From positions 27,824,350 through 27,888,349 of the forward strand of contig CM057234.1 of assembly GCA_029891385.1 (NCBI GenBank): 64,000 nt of DNA. Direction: 5' to 3'. The stretch is from Erythroxylum novogranatense. Its lineage: Eukaryota; Streptophyta; Magnoliopsida; Malpighiales; Erythroxylaceae. Both the position numbers and the translations under genes were made by a program. Every line of letters starts with the position of its first letter. Within the stretch, counting starts at the first letter, position 1. Of this stretch, positions 1 to 11,021 are shown in pieces. The notes under the pieces were generated by a model. That model did no database searches. It was not told the origin of the DNA and was given only the letters and a program-made list of their open reading frames with translations.

Positions 1-905
1 TTCTAACTAATTTAACTCTTCATTCAAGCCTACTTCACTAAAGGCCCAATTCTAACATAATAAATAATTAAACACATAATCAAGCATGAATAAATCATTA
101 AACAAATACTAATTAAAATTTAAAGAAAAACAGGGTCCAACATTATATACCAAGCCCACATGTCTTTTGCCCATAATGCCCTTAATGAATGGCCTTGCAA
201 CACAAATGACTTAAGTTGTCTTCCCTTTTTGCCCTCAATGCTATTTACCACCTTAATACACTTAATTCATGCCATATGATCTTAGTCAAATTAACATGTT
301 AATTAAATCCCATTAACATGCTAATTAATTTCATAAAATACTTTAGTAAGACATTAAAATTCATTTAATTCATACTTAATTTTCTCCAAAGATCAAGACA
401 TTTTCTAATCATGAAATTGAAGAAATTTGACAAAACTTCCTTCTAGACAATTGTTCATCATTGTCTTAATTTCATAAAGACACCCAAAATTATTTAATTT
501 AGTTTCAAATCCTAAGAGTTATTCACCGACATTTCATATTGTTCTTATATTAAAACATTTTCCTGCACATGATTTCCATCCTAAAATTGACCTTCTTAAC
601 AATCAAATTAAAACTCAATGTCTTCATACAACTGGTAGCCTTATGTCTCTAATTTAATCCAAATCAAGAATCATCTCATTTGGATAACTAGAGATCAACT
701 TATGGCTGAAACACCACAACATGCTCAATGAACTTACATTTTCTAGCTTTTCACTTCTAATATTTCTCATGCAATCCACCTTGTATCTAAACCATCTTTT
801 CCATTTCTTGTCAATTTCGTAAATTCCTAATTTCTGTACTCATGAATAATCATCAAAAATTATCATTTAATAGCCTTAGCTTACTAAAAGATTCGGGGTC
901 CAACA
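1..905 (-). mobile_element. Possible end of a long LTR, cut by the window edge
   Basis: AT-rich and non-coding. Read on the minus strand it begins at 905 with TGTTGGACCCCGAA, the same 14 bases that open the 4.5-kb solo LTR at 3004, and then shows the same style of sequence although direct similarity fades quickly. I infer the terminal part of a related long gypsy LTR (Del/Tekay-like). The other end lies outside the window, so no target duplication can be checked. It could instead be ordinary intergenic DNA with a chance match. Confidence 0.35.
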
Positions 906-1587
906 CCCATTCCTCTTGTAATTGAGAGGAATGGATTAATGCCCGAAATCGAGGAATCAAAATATAAGCCATCCAATCATACTTCCTTGCCAAGTATTAT
1001 TTTTCATTCCTTGCTCATTCCTCTTTCCTTATACTCACTAAATAAGCACAACCTCAATTGTCACGAATATTCTTCAAGTTTTTAATAATGAAATTCGTGA
1101 TGCCCTAAGTAGTGATCCAGTGGAAGCTAACTTCCTAGAAATCTTTGATATAGAAAGTTAAAGTTGGTATTAAAAGAATTACAATTTTAAAAGTTGTAAT
1201 CGTGTTAAAATTTGTAATTATTATTTATATTAAATATGTTTTGTTAATTTATTATATAATTTATTTAAAATATAATATTTGATAAATTATTACACATATT
1301 AGACGATTTATGTTATAAGCAACCAATAACAACTATAAATTTAACTAATAAATATAAGAAAAGAAGATTAACCCTATTGTTACATTTACAAGTGTTGTAC
1401 TATCGTATCAATTATGGGCCGTCACTAGTAAGTAGTTCTTTTCATTAGCTTGAGAAACGGTGATAAATAAACTATCATAGTTAAGTTAATTACAATTTTT
1501 GTGTATAAAATTAGTTTTATTTCTTTTCAAAACAGAGGTTAATCTACTGTTAATAGATTAAACCATATGACTTAAACTAACTAGAAA
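906..1587. other. AT-rich intergenic stretch, nothing recognised
   Basis: No coding frame, RNA gene or repeat structure was recognised between the possible LTR end and the copia element. Confidence 0.5.
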
Positions 1588-1592
1588 TAGTG

Positions 1593-1884
1593 TGTTATAA
1601 AAAATCAAGCAAGAAAAAAGAAAAGAAAAGGAAACAAAACAATCAATCACACAACACAGATATTTACGTGGTTCACCCCAATTCATTAGGGCTACGTCCA
1701 CGAGCAATGGTAGATCACAAATTCACTATCGGAAAGGGGAAGAATTATAAGAGAAGTGTAGCTAGGATTTTTCATCTACACCTATCCCTAAAATAGATGG
1801 AGTTTATATATTACTACAATACAAATTACTAAAAGTACCAAAATACCCCTGAATAATAATTCGAAGATTCGAGGTATGTGTCTC
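1593..1884 (-). repeat. 3' LTR of the copia element
   Basis: About 290 bp. It is a direct repeat of 10095-10336: both contain ACACAACACA, ACG TGG/TAG TTCACCC, GGGGAAGAATTA and CCCCTGAATAATAA in the same order. The left end (1593) is the true element terminus, next to the TAGTG duplication. The right end is approximate because the last bases are mutated. Confidence 0.8.
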
Positions 1885-1959
1885 TACCTTGCATTGAATC
1901 TTCTCCCAAATCTACAAAATTACTTGTCAAACGCTAATGTTGCTGGCCCCATCTTAGGA

Positions 1960-2998
1960 CTATTTGAAACTATTAACATTCAGCAATTCCAAGCAATGCC
2001 TGAACTTGCTGTTAGGAATTGGTTTGGTGAACATATCTGTTGGATTGTGTTCAATGCCAACCTTCTTCACATTGGTTCTCTTTTCTGAATGGATGAAGTG
2101 ATATCTAACATCAATGTGCTTGGTCTAATCATGATGCACTTGATCTTTAGCTAAACATAAAGCACTTAAACTGTCACAAACACTATAGCTTGCTCTTGAT
2201 ATAGAACAAGATCATTAACTAAGCCTTTCAACCAAATGCCTTCTTTAGCTGCTTCTGTCAAGGCCATATAGTTTGCTTATATAGTAGATAAGGTAACTAA
2301 AGGTTGTAAAGTAGCCTTCTAACTGATGACAAAACCATGCAATGTAAACATATAACTAGTCACAGATCTTCTACTATCCAAATCTACAATATAATCAGAA
2401 TTTGAATAACTAATAACCAAACAAACTGTATCACCTCTATATATGAGACCAACATTAGTTGTTCCTATTAGACATCAGAATATACGCTTCACTGCTTGCC
2501 AATGCTCTTTCCTATGTTGACTCATATATCTATTCACAACACTAACCACATATGCAATATCGGGCCTAGTATATACCATAGCATACATCATATTTCCCAC
2601 TGCACTAGCATATAGTACTCTAGCCATATACTCTAACTTTGCTCCTGATTGTGGTACAAAATCTATAGAGAGATGAACATTTGCCGTTGAAGGAGTATTT
2701 AAAGGCTTTGATGTACTCATCCCAAATTTTGATAAAAAAATTTTAATGTGGCTTTTTTGTGATAAGAATAGCTTATGTTGCTTTCGATCCTTGTAAATCT
2801 CCATTCCTTTTTTTTTTTAAGCTACACCTAGATCTTTCATGCCAAATTCTGCACTAAGAAGTTGTTTTAGGTTCTAAATATTTGACATGTTCTGAGTTAT
2901 AATGAGCATATCATCTATATACAATATCAAGTAAATGTATGAACCGTCACTGTGCTTCTTAGGATACACATAACAATCTTATGGACTTCTATTATAGC
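1960..2998 (-). pseudogene. Copia RNase H and C-terminal RT remnant
   Basis: Minus-strand translation gives hallmarks of the copia pol C-terminus: a TKHIDVRYHFI block near 2095-2130, an EAAKEGIWLKGLV-like block near 2225-2265, and the RT to RNase H linker near 2475-2804 containing SAVGNMMYAMVYTRPDIAYVV. In family members this region forms the end of reverse transcriptase and the RNase H domain that degrades the RNA of the RNA:DNA hybrid. Stops and frameshifts make it non-functional. It is separated from the upstream RT at 7515 by the solo LTR insertion. Confidence 0.85.
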
Positions 2999-3320
2999 CA
3001 TGATGTTGGACCCCGAACTTTTGATGAAAATTAGAAATATTAAAATGAATTTAAGTGAGAAAGAAATTGGTGAGAAAATGTTGAGTTTAAGGAAATTTGA
3101 TGAAAGTATAAATTTTGAGGACTTTGATATTTGAGTGAACTTATATGGATTATGAGAAGAAAGTGGATGAGTTGATTGAAATAAAGTTAAATAGCAAGAA
3201 ATAAAAAGAAAAAGTGTGAAAATTTGAAGAATTTAGAAAGTTTGACTTTTTGGAGAGAGAATGTTTGACTTGAGAGTTGACTTTTGTTTGAGACAAAATT
3301 TGAGAAAATTGTCTTCTGAA

Positions 3321-3770
3321 AACTTGTAGTTTATGTCAAGAGCTTTTCGTAGACATAAAGTTTGATATTTTTCGATATCAGGAGTGAGAGTTATGATCAG
3401 TCAAACTTGGCTTGGAAGTTTGACCTTTAGGGTAAAAAGTTGATTTTTTTATTTAGGCAAAATTCGAGAAAATGATGAACATGAAACTTGTAGCCTCTGT
3501 CGAGAGCTTTTCGTGGACATAAAGTTTGCTATTTTTCGATGTCGGGATTGGGAGATATGATTTTCAGAAGATATGCTTTGTTTTGAAAATGTTATTAAGA
3601 ATAGATTTGTGTATTCTATGCTTCGAGGCTACTCGTCGTATGGATTTAGTCTGAATTGGAGTAAGTGGTATTACTGAAAGTTGTAGCTTGTATGTTGATC
3701 TTTCCGACGCCATAAAGTTTGTAATTTTCGATATCGGGGCTAGGAGTTATGATTTTTGGAAAACCCGTGT
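3321..3770 (+). repeat. Three diverged copies of a module inside the solo LTR
   Basis: Three related blocks start at 3321, 3484 and 3678. Each has an A(A/G)CTTGTAG-like start, a CATAAAGTTTG core, then TTTTCGAT(A/G)TC and a GA(G/T)TTATGAT-like end. Spacing is about 163 and 194 bp. They are diverged and non-coding. Confidence 0.6.
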
Positions 3771-5952
3771 TATTCTTGAGTTTTCAATCCGACCCTTTCG
3801 TAATCTTTTGTGCATAATTCCTTCATCCAACATCCGATTGACTCGATTCTCGAAGCGTTGGATTCTTAAGAAAATTACATTCATTTTTTTTATGAAGAAT
3901 TATGATTTTTAGGAGATTTAATGGAAAGAGATTGATTGAACCAAAGTAAGAAATTGGTTATAGGTTATAAGTTGGATAATTTTCTGAACATGGTTCAGTA
4001 TTTTGCAATTTTCGAGAGTTATACAACTCCGATTGAGGTGATTCTTGAGGTAAAATAAAGTTAAGATATAGGGCTACAACTCTTGTGAAGGGATCGAAAT
4101 TTAATTTCATCCCTAAGATTGTCAAATTCTGGATTGAAGTTATATTAATGTTCAGTTTCGGATTTTGTGCAGGTCAGTTAGTAATGTGGCCATAACTTCT
4201 TCGTTTTAGATCCGAATTGAGCGCCGTTAGTGGCGTTGGATTCTTAAGATCGAGAGGAACAATTTTTAAGAAGAAAGTTTGTCCAAATTATTTCGTTTAG
4301 ATACTTGAAAACAGGACGTAATTAGTCAGTTTTTCAAGTTCCTGCAGGGGCAATTTTGGAAATAGGCAAATAAGTGAGGATAACTTGGTCTTTTTGGCAC
4401 CATTTTTAATGAGGTGGCAGAAACACACATGGCTGTCCCTGAAAAAGGCTGAAGATTCATGATGATTCTAGAGAATTAAAGAAGAAGCAATAAAAGAGGA
4501 TAAAGGGAGGGATGAAGCATTGTCGTTTTAGGTTAGTTTTAAGTTAGAAACTTAAGAGATTTTTCTAGAAGACTCACGAACTCTCCATGGAGAAGAGAGA
4601 AGCTCATGGTTTTCTTCTAGACAAGAGAGGCTCACGGTTTTGTTCAAAAAGAAAGGGAGAGAAGGTTTCGACCATGTGAGAGGTAAGTGAAGAACCAAGT
4701 TTTTTTTACTTAAGTCTTATTGGTGAGAAGAAGCTCACGAAAATACAAAGAAGAGAGAGAGAGGGAGAGAGTTTCAGTTGAAGGAGGGAGAAGAAGAGAA
4801 GAAGAAGAAAATAGTTAGAGATCTTTCATGGGTTTTTCAAGTGGATTTCCAAGGTTTCTTGAAGAAGAAAGAGGAAGAGAAAGAGTTGAAGGAGAAAATC
4901 AGAATTTCGTGGGTCTACCTAAGGTGAGACTAATTTCGAAAATTGTGGGTAATATTGTTATAATTTTGCCTTTCTTACTTAAGCATGGTAGTTTGAATGA
5001 ATGATTGAAAAAAAAAAGAGAATAGAAAATGGTTTAAGTTTTCATGGAGGTTTATCAAAATCTGATTTTCGTGGGGGGTGGTTCTAAGATGAGAATTTTC
5101 GAAATGAGTTGGTTTATAGATGAGTTTTAATTAGTATAGTTTAGAAAAGGTATTAGGATGATTAGGTGAGTTTAAATGCAAGTTTTTCCATGCCTTAGAA
5201 TTTTCCAGCATTGTTTCTTTTGTTAATTAGGGCTTAATTGTTAAGATTTTGTATTTTAATGCTTAACAAGGGTAAGTGGAAGAATTCTTTGAGAGGGAAT
5301 AAGAAAAACCAGAATTTGAGGGTTTCTTTAAGGCCTAAGAATTTTGAAATTTTGATTCATTTGAGAAGGGTTTTGATGGATTATAGGTTAGAGATAATAT
5401 AGGCAAAGTTAGGAAAGTTTCAATTCAAGTTTTGCCTTTTTTTTTTAATTCCAGCATAGGTACTTTTTTGTAATTAGCCTTGTTATGCTTGATTTAGGTC
5501 ATTTAAGGCGTTTGGATTGAGGAGGGACAAGGAAATCAATTGGGTCGAGATAACCAAGTTCCGAACCAAAGAGGTCATGGTGGGTAATATATTTATAACG
5601 TGAATTATGGGCCAATTATCTGTTTTTTTTTTAATAAAGAAAGTGAAAAGGGTTTTCAAATTATTATTTCAAATGATTTGATAAATAGCTACACCGTTCT
5701 TCTTGATAAATGATTTTCATTAATTTCTGCATTCCATGAGTTTATATGATTTCATTGATTGAAATATGCTGAGAATAACTGTCATAAGATCATATGAATT
5801 CGATTATGTTATGCCTTAAATTCACGGCATCCTGTATCTGATACGGAATATGTGTTATTTGGGCAAGAGAGTAACGTCCTGTTAGTCACGTGCACGTCGA
5901 CGTATAACCTTCTCCCGGCTGCCCGCTTTGGGCTTACGAGATCCGAAAACGG

Positions 5953-6020
5953 ATCCGTCTGCTTTCTGATATAACCTTCGGTTATCCGTCTGCTTCTGAT
6001 ATAACCTTCGTTATCCGTCA
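5953..6020 (+). repeat. Short tandem repeat of about 30 bp inside the solo LTR
   Basis: ATCCGTCTGC recurs at 5953 and 5984, and ATCCGTC again at 6013. Each of the first two is followed by TTCTGATATAACCTTCG. The surrounding 150 bp is more GC-rich than the rest of the LTR. Confidence 0.7.
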
Positions 6021-7514
6021 CATTCTACGGACTCTCGAGCCAATTGATTGCATTGTATTTTCATATAGTTATGGATAGTGCATGATTGAGTGTTATGTGG
6101 TGCATACCGAATTACATGGTTTATATATTAGTGATGATTTTTAACGATTATGACTGCTTTGGAAAAGAAAAAATAAAATGGAAAGGTTTGAGAAATACGT
6201 TTTGAAGAAGATTTCTCTGTGTAATATGATTTAAAAGGTTTTGCTTATGTTCCATTATAAATGTGTTATCCACGAGCCGTGTGCTCACCCCCCCCATTTC
6301 CTCCACAGTTTTGAGAGAATGAGTCTGCATCGGATTGGAGCAACTCCGATGCATTGTGTTATGTTTGAAATCACATGTTAGAAAACAAGGCTTTATGTAC
6401 TTTGTATTAGTTCTTTGAGACTTATTTGGGCTAGAATGCCTTTGAATTTTGGTAATTACTTATGTCGTTGAGACTGTAAAAGAATCAAGTTCAAATGTAT
6501 TTTGTATATGTTTCCATGTAAAGTGTATTAGGCATGTATGGTTGTAAGATTGGAAATGAGCTTGGACTTGTATCTCCTTTATGATTTGGAAGTGAGTTAA
6601 TGATTTGTTTTGAGAAATATTTAGAAATCTTAGGATTGTGATGTTGCTGCCTATTTGAGACAATTGAGTTGTTTGGTAGTTGGGATGATTGAATAAGGAA
6701 GATAGAAGTGGTTTTATGCAGGTCTTGTAGTTTGGAAAAAAAAATGAAGATTGGCTAGAGCATTTTTAGGGGAGGTGCTGTCCAAATTTTCCTAAATTTG
6801 GACAGCAACTTCGCTTAGGGTTTAGACCCTCTTATTGAGGAAATTAGCTTTGGAGGTATTCTGGAAGTTGGTAGAACGTGGTAAGATCTTTAAAATGGTA
6901 TAAAATGGGCCATTAGATGACTTAGGATGAAAAAGTTATGCACAGTTGAAAATTTCTGCCCACTATGCATATTAGGTTCTCGAATTACTATTCACGGGTC
7001 ATTTTAGGCTGAATCGTCGAACAGATTTTTCGTACCTTTAGAGAGGGAATCGATTTTTCCATCCTTCATAAAGGATGTAGAGGGTCTTTTAATCTTTCCA
7101 ACGAGGTATGATATGTCCTATTCGGAGTTAGGAGTAAAAAGTTATGTGGGTCGGAAATTGGATGTTTACTATTCAAATGGTCATTTCCAATTTCCCTCTT
7201 ATAACTCTTGCATTTGAGTTCTCGTTTTGGATATGTATGAGTGTATATAAGAGTAGGAAAAATTTGAGATTTGTATATGAATGAATCTCCAATGTGGGAA
7301 TTATTTGTATTTGATTCAAATGAGCTTGAATATGATGGTTATAAGAAAAAAAGAAAAAAAATTTATATCGGGTTTAGATAGTCTAAGTTTCCAACGCGAT
7401 CATGTTTCTCTGTTCGTTGTTTCCGGATGTCAGATTTGTTTGATTTGGTTCGATCCGTTTCGTATCCGTTTTCGTTTTTCGGTTGGGATCCGATTTCCGG
7501 ATCGGGACCTAACA

Positions 7515-8000
7515 CATGATTTGTCATAAAATTATTAAAATTCTTGTACCATTTCCTTGAAGATTGTTTCAACCTATATAGAGATTTCTGAAGCTGACAA
7601 ACACGATCTTCCTTTCCTTGAATGGCAAACACCTTTGGCTGACTCATAAAAAATTCTTCTTCAGCTATTTTTACAAACTCCAAGTCTTAATATGCTATTA
7701 AGACATGTAGCACTCAAATCGAAGTGTGTTTGACAATTGGAGAGAAAATCTCATTATAATCAACTCCTTCTTTCTGGCTATACCCTTTAGCAACTAGATG
7801 CGTTTTGTATCTTGTACCTTTCGTATTTGAAATTCCTGTCTTTTTCTTAAAGACCCATTTATAGTCAATTACTATTCTTCCTTTGGGTAACTTAACAAGC
7901 TCCCAAGTCTGATTCTTGTGAAGATATTCTATCTCCTCACCTATAGCTGCAATCCACTAAGTTGATTATGAAACTGCAATTGCTTTGCGATATGTGGAGG
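7515..8000 (-). pseudogene. Copia RT remnant, N-terminal half
   Basis: The minus strand encodes the start of the copia reverse transcriptase: YKWVFKKKTGISNTKGTRYK near 7810-7870, then a VAKGYSQKEGVDYNEIFSPI block, and CQLQKSLYRLKQSSRKWYKN near 7555-7600. These match conserved RT blocks in order. The frame is broken in several places, and the gene is cut at 7515 by the solo LTR. The remaining RT continues at 2960 and below. Confidence 0.87.
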
Positions 8001-8369
8001 GGTCTAGGGACTCCACTTCTTTTGCCACTTGCAATGCATAAGCTACCATGTCTTCATATTTCTAAGGACCTTAATCTGCCTACAGGGACGATTAGTAGCA
8101 ATGCTATATGATCGCTCTTGTTCTTGTTTGTACTTTGTTTCTGATTCAACATAGGAATGTTCTTTAATCGATTTAGTAAGTGATAAATCTTGTGAATGGC
8201 TATTGCTTAGAGTTGCTTCAAACTCCGCTTGCTTATTAACACCATCAGCTTTTTCTGAAACAATAGATTCAATAACTAGGTGAAGCATAGAATTTTTATC
8301 AAAAATTCCATTTCTACTCATAATACCCCAGTGCCATAACCCATAAATATTCCCTTCTTTGACTTCAAT

Positions 8370-9000
8370 TCTAGTTTACCTTCACTAACATGATAGTAAG
8401 CAGGATAACCAAAAACTTTCAAAGGAGAATAGTCAGCAAGTTTTCTAGTCCATACATCTAAAGGGGTTTTGCAGTCTATAGCAGTTATTAGAGAACGTTT
8501 CGCTAAGTAACAAGCAGTGTTAATAGCCTCAACCTAAAACTTTCTTGTCAATCCAACATTAAAGAGCATGCATCAAGCTCTTTCTAATAGTGTTCTTTTC
8601 ATCTTTTCTATTGCTCCATTTTACTGTGGAGTGTTTTTAGCTGTGTGGTGTCTAGCAATGCCTTCACCCTTATGGAATTCATCAAATTCACCTGAACAAA
8701 ACTCTAAGTTATTATTTGTGCGAAGATGTTTTATCTTCTTATCTATTTGATTCTCTATCAGAATCTTCAATTGCTTGAAAATTTTGAAAACGTTACTTTT
8801 ATGCTTCAGCATGAATACCTATGTCATCCTAGAGTAGTCATTGATCACAGATATAAAATATCTCACTCCAGCTCAAGATGAAGTGCAAGAAGGACCCCAA
8901 CAATTAGCATGAATGCAATCTAGTGTTGCCTTTATACTATGCATAACCATCTTAAATTGAACGTAACATTGTTTCCTGAAAACTCAATGTTCACAGAATC
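8370..9000 (-). pseudogene. Copia integrase remnant
   Basis: Minus-strand frames give integrase core hallmarks: a NGAIEKMKRTLLERACMLFN block near 8570-8625, VEAINTACYLAKRSL near 8480-8530, and LRTNNNLEFCSGEFDEF near 8690-8735. In copia elements this enzyme inserts the cDNA into the host genome. Several stops interrupt it. Confidence 0.85.
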
Positions 9001-9539
9001 CAAAATTAGATGTCATGTGTCCCCTAAGTAGGCCCTGTTTGCTTAGAATGGCAATTCCCTCTTCACTCATGTTCCCCAGTCACATATGCCATAACTTGGT
9101 ATGATCTAATTCTAACTACTCTGAAGGAGAAGCTAGTGCAGTTGAACCTGTCATTGGTGTTCCTTACAAAATATACAAGGTACCATATTTGGGTCCCTTC
9201 ATTACTACCAATGCATCTTTGGTAATTCAAAGTATTCCACCTTCATAACTATACTTGAAACCTTTCGATTCCAAAACTCCCAAATAAATCATGTTCTTTT
9301 TCAATTCTGGCACATGTCAAACATCATCTAAACTTCTAGTCGTACTATCATGTAATTAGATCTTGATTGAACCAATGCCTATTACCTTGAAGGATGTATG
9401 GTTTCCCATTATGACGCTTCCACCATCCTTTTCCTCATAGGTTGTGAACCAATCTCGATGTGGGAACATATGATAAGAGCACCATGAATCCAGAACCCAA
9501 TTATTCTCTAAATCTGATCAATCAGCCATTGAAAAAACC

Positions 9540-10096
9540 ATATTTTCTTCTTACATCGAATCATCTTGAGCAATAACATCAAGCTGAGTTTTTTGCTTTA
9601 TTCTTCTTTGGACATTCATTCTTCCAATGACCTGATTCTTTGCAATAATTACAGACGTCTCATGGATTTACATTCGAATCTCAAGATTTAGACTTAGACC
9701 TTCCTTTTCCTTTCTACTTTCCTTTTCCCTTCTTAGGATGTCCTTGTAATTTTTTAGAATTTGCAGCCACCAATTCAACTGCAAAACTTTCTCCATTATT
9801 TCCAAATACCTTATGCCTAAGCTTTCGAGTATGAAGATTAGACCAGACTTCTTCTAAAGTGATAATATCTTTTCCAACATAAAAGAATTCACAAAATTTT
9901 CATATAATGGAGGCAGAGAAACTAACAAAATTAGGACATCTTTGTTGTCTACTTTAACATCCACATTCTGAAGATACATTAAAATAGAGTTTGATTCCTC
10001 CAAATGTTCTTTCAGAGGTATAACTTCCTTTATATGAAGACCAAACAAATGTTGCTTTAGTAATAACTTGTTAGTCAAGGATTGCTTTAGTAACAA
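9540..10096 (-). pseudogene. Copia gag remnant with CCHC zinc knuckle
   Basis: An open stretch at 9854-10096 resembles the copia gag core (SLPPLYENFVNSFMLEK). Downstream, near 9605-9655, the minus strand encodes CNYCKESGHWKNECPKKNK, an intact CX2CX4HX4C zinc knuckle typical of the nucleocapsid. The N-terminus is missing: at about 10095 coding sequence runs straight into the LTR, so the PBS and gag start are deleted. Confidence 0.82.
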
Positions 10097-10336
10097 TCAA
10101 TCGCACAACACACAAATTTACGTAGTTCACCCTAATTAGTTAAGGATACGTTCAAGGATAACGACAGATCACAAATCCACATATCAGAAGGGGGAAGAAT
10201 TACAAGAGGAGTGCAGCTAGGGTTTTTCATCACACCTAACCCTAAAACGTATAGAGTTTATATATTACTCTAATACAAAATACTTAAAATACAGAAAATG
10301 CCCCTGAATAATAAGTTGAAGATTCAAGTTATGACA
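10095..10336 (-). repeat. 5' LTR of the copia element, inner end deleted
   Basis: It aligns with about 1638-1884. The roughly 45 bp that should precede it (present at 1593-1637 in the other LTR) are missing, as is the primer-binding site. The outer end ATGACA abuts the TAGTG duplication at 10337-10341. Confidence 0.8.
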
Positions 10337-10341
10337 TAGTG

Positions 10342-11021
10342 TTACAATAATTTCTCTTAAGCTTATGAAGTAACATATAAGGATTAATTAGGCAATCTCA
10401 AGTTCTTCTTTTGAACTTACTATGTCTATGGGAGCAACATTTAAGATTGAGCTAATGTCTAAGATTGAATTTCTAATGTAGAGTAACTAATTTGGAGAGC
10501 AAACTTCATTTGATTATTATTGTCTATGATAAGCAAATTTATAATTAGTACTACATAAATATGCTATCTGAAAACATTTTTGTTTCCTGTTCAATGAGAA
10601 ACTGCTAAGTTATAAAGCTATGCAGGCGGCGCATATTGTCAAAAGCTATTCTCTTCCGTCTATTATCTTTTTTATTTTTCCTCGAAGTTGGCTTTGTATC
10701 AACCAATTATCATGCACTAAGGACAGAATCTTTGTCCCACAATAATACACAGAGAGAACAAAAAACGATTATGTGCTATGCAATCGGAATCTGAAATAGC
10801 AAGTCGGTCAACCTTGTTGATGTTAGAGTAGTGTTCAAGGAGAGACTGCATGCTTTGACTCTTCTGTTCCACCATTCTTACCAACAGTACACTAATTATC
10901 TCTATATGATCTCTTTAATCTTAATTTTTTTAAAACTATAATCTTGGCACTTGATCTCTGTCTCATTCTTGCTGTAGAGCAGTTTTATCGTTTCTGTTCT
11001 GCCTTTTCCAACTTTCACACG
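10342..11021. other. Upstream region of the first receptor kinase
   Basis: AT-rich, without a clear TATA box at the expected distance. It should contain the promoter and 5' UTR of the kinase at 11022. The copia LTR borders it on the left. Confidence 0.4.

Larger units (their letters stand above)
3004..7514 (+). mobile_element. 4.5-kb solo LTR (Del/Tekay-like gypsy) nested in the copia RT
   Basis: It begins TGTTGGACCCCG and ends GGGACCTAACA, so it has TG...CA ends with short inverted termini, and it is flanked by a perfect 5-bp duplication CATGA (2999-3003 and 7515-7519). No gag or pol coding was found and the start sequence does not recur inside, so a single LTR left by recombination is the best reading. 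LTRs of this length are known for the Del/Tekay chromovirus lineage and for LARDs. The orientation is inferred only from the TGTTGGACCCCG end. A decayed Del/Tekay-like pol lies at 61243-64000, but nothing shows they are the same family. Confidence 0.8.
1593..10336 (-). mobile_element. Ty1-copia LTR retrotransposon, decayed, with a nested insertion
   Basis: The element is bounded by TGTTATAA at 1593 and ATGACA at 10336 and flanked by a perfect 5-bp duplication TAGTG (1588-1592 and 10337-10341). On the minus strand it reads 5' LTR, gag, integrase, RT, RNase H, 3' LTR, the order of the copia superfamily. Every coding part carries stops or frameshifts. A 4.5-kb solo LTR (3004-7514) splits the RT region. 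Without that insertion the element would be about 4.2 kb, short for a copia element, because the 3' end of the 5' LTR, the primer-binding site and the gag N-terminus are missing near 10095. The 5' LTR ends about 690 bp upstream of the first receptor-kinase ATG. Confidence 0.88.

Noticed and set aside
10944..11021. Upstream extension of the first kinase frame to 10944
   Set aside because: The extension begins with TTG, not ATG. The ATG at 11022 directly precedes a good signal peptide, so the 913-residue protein is preferred.
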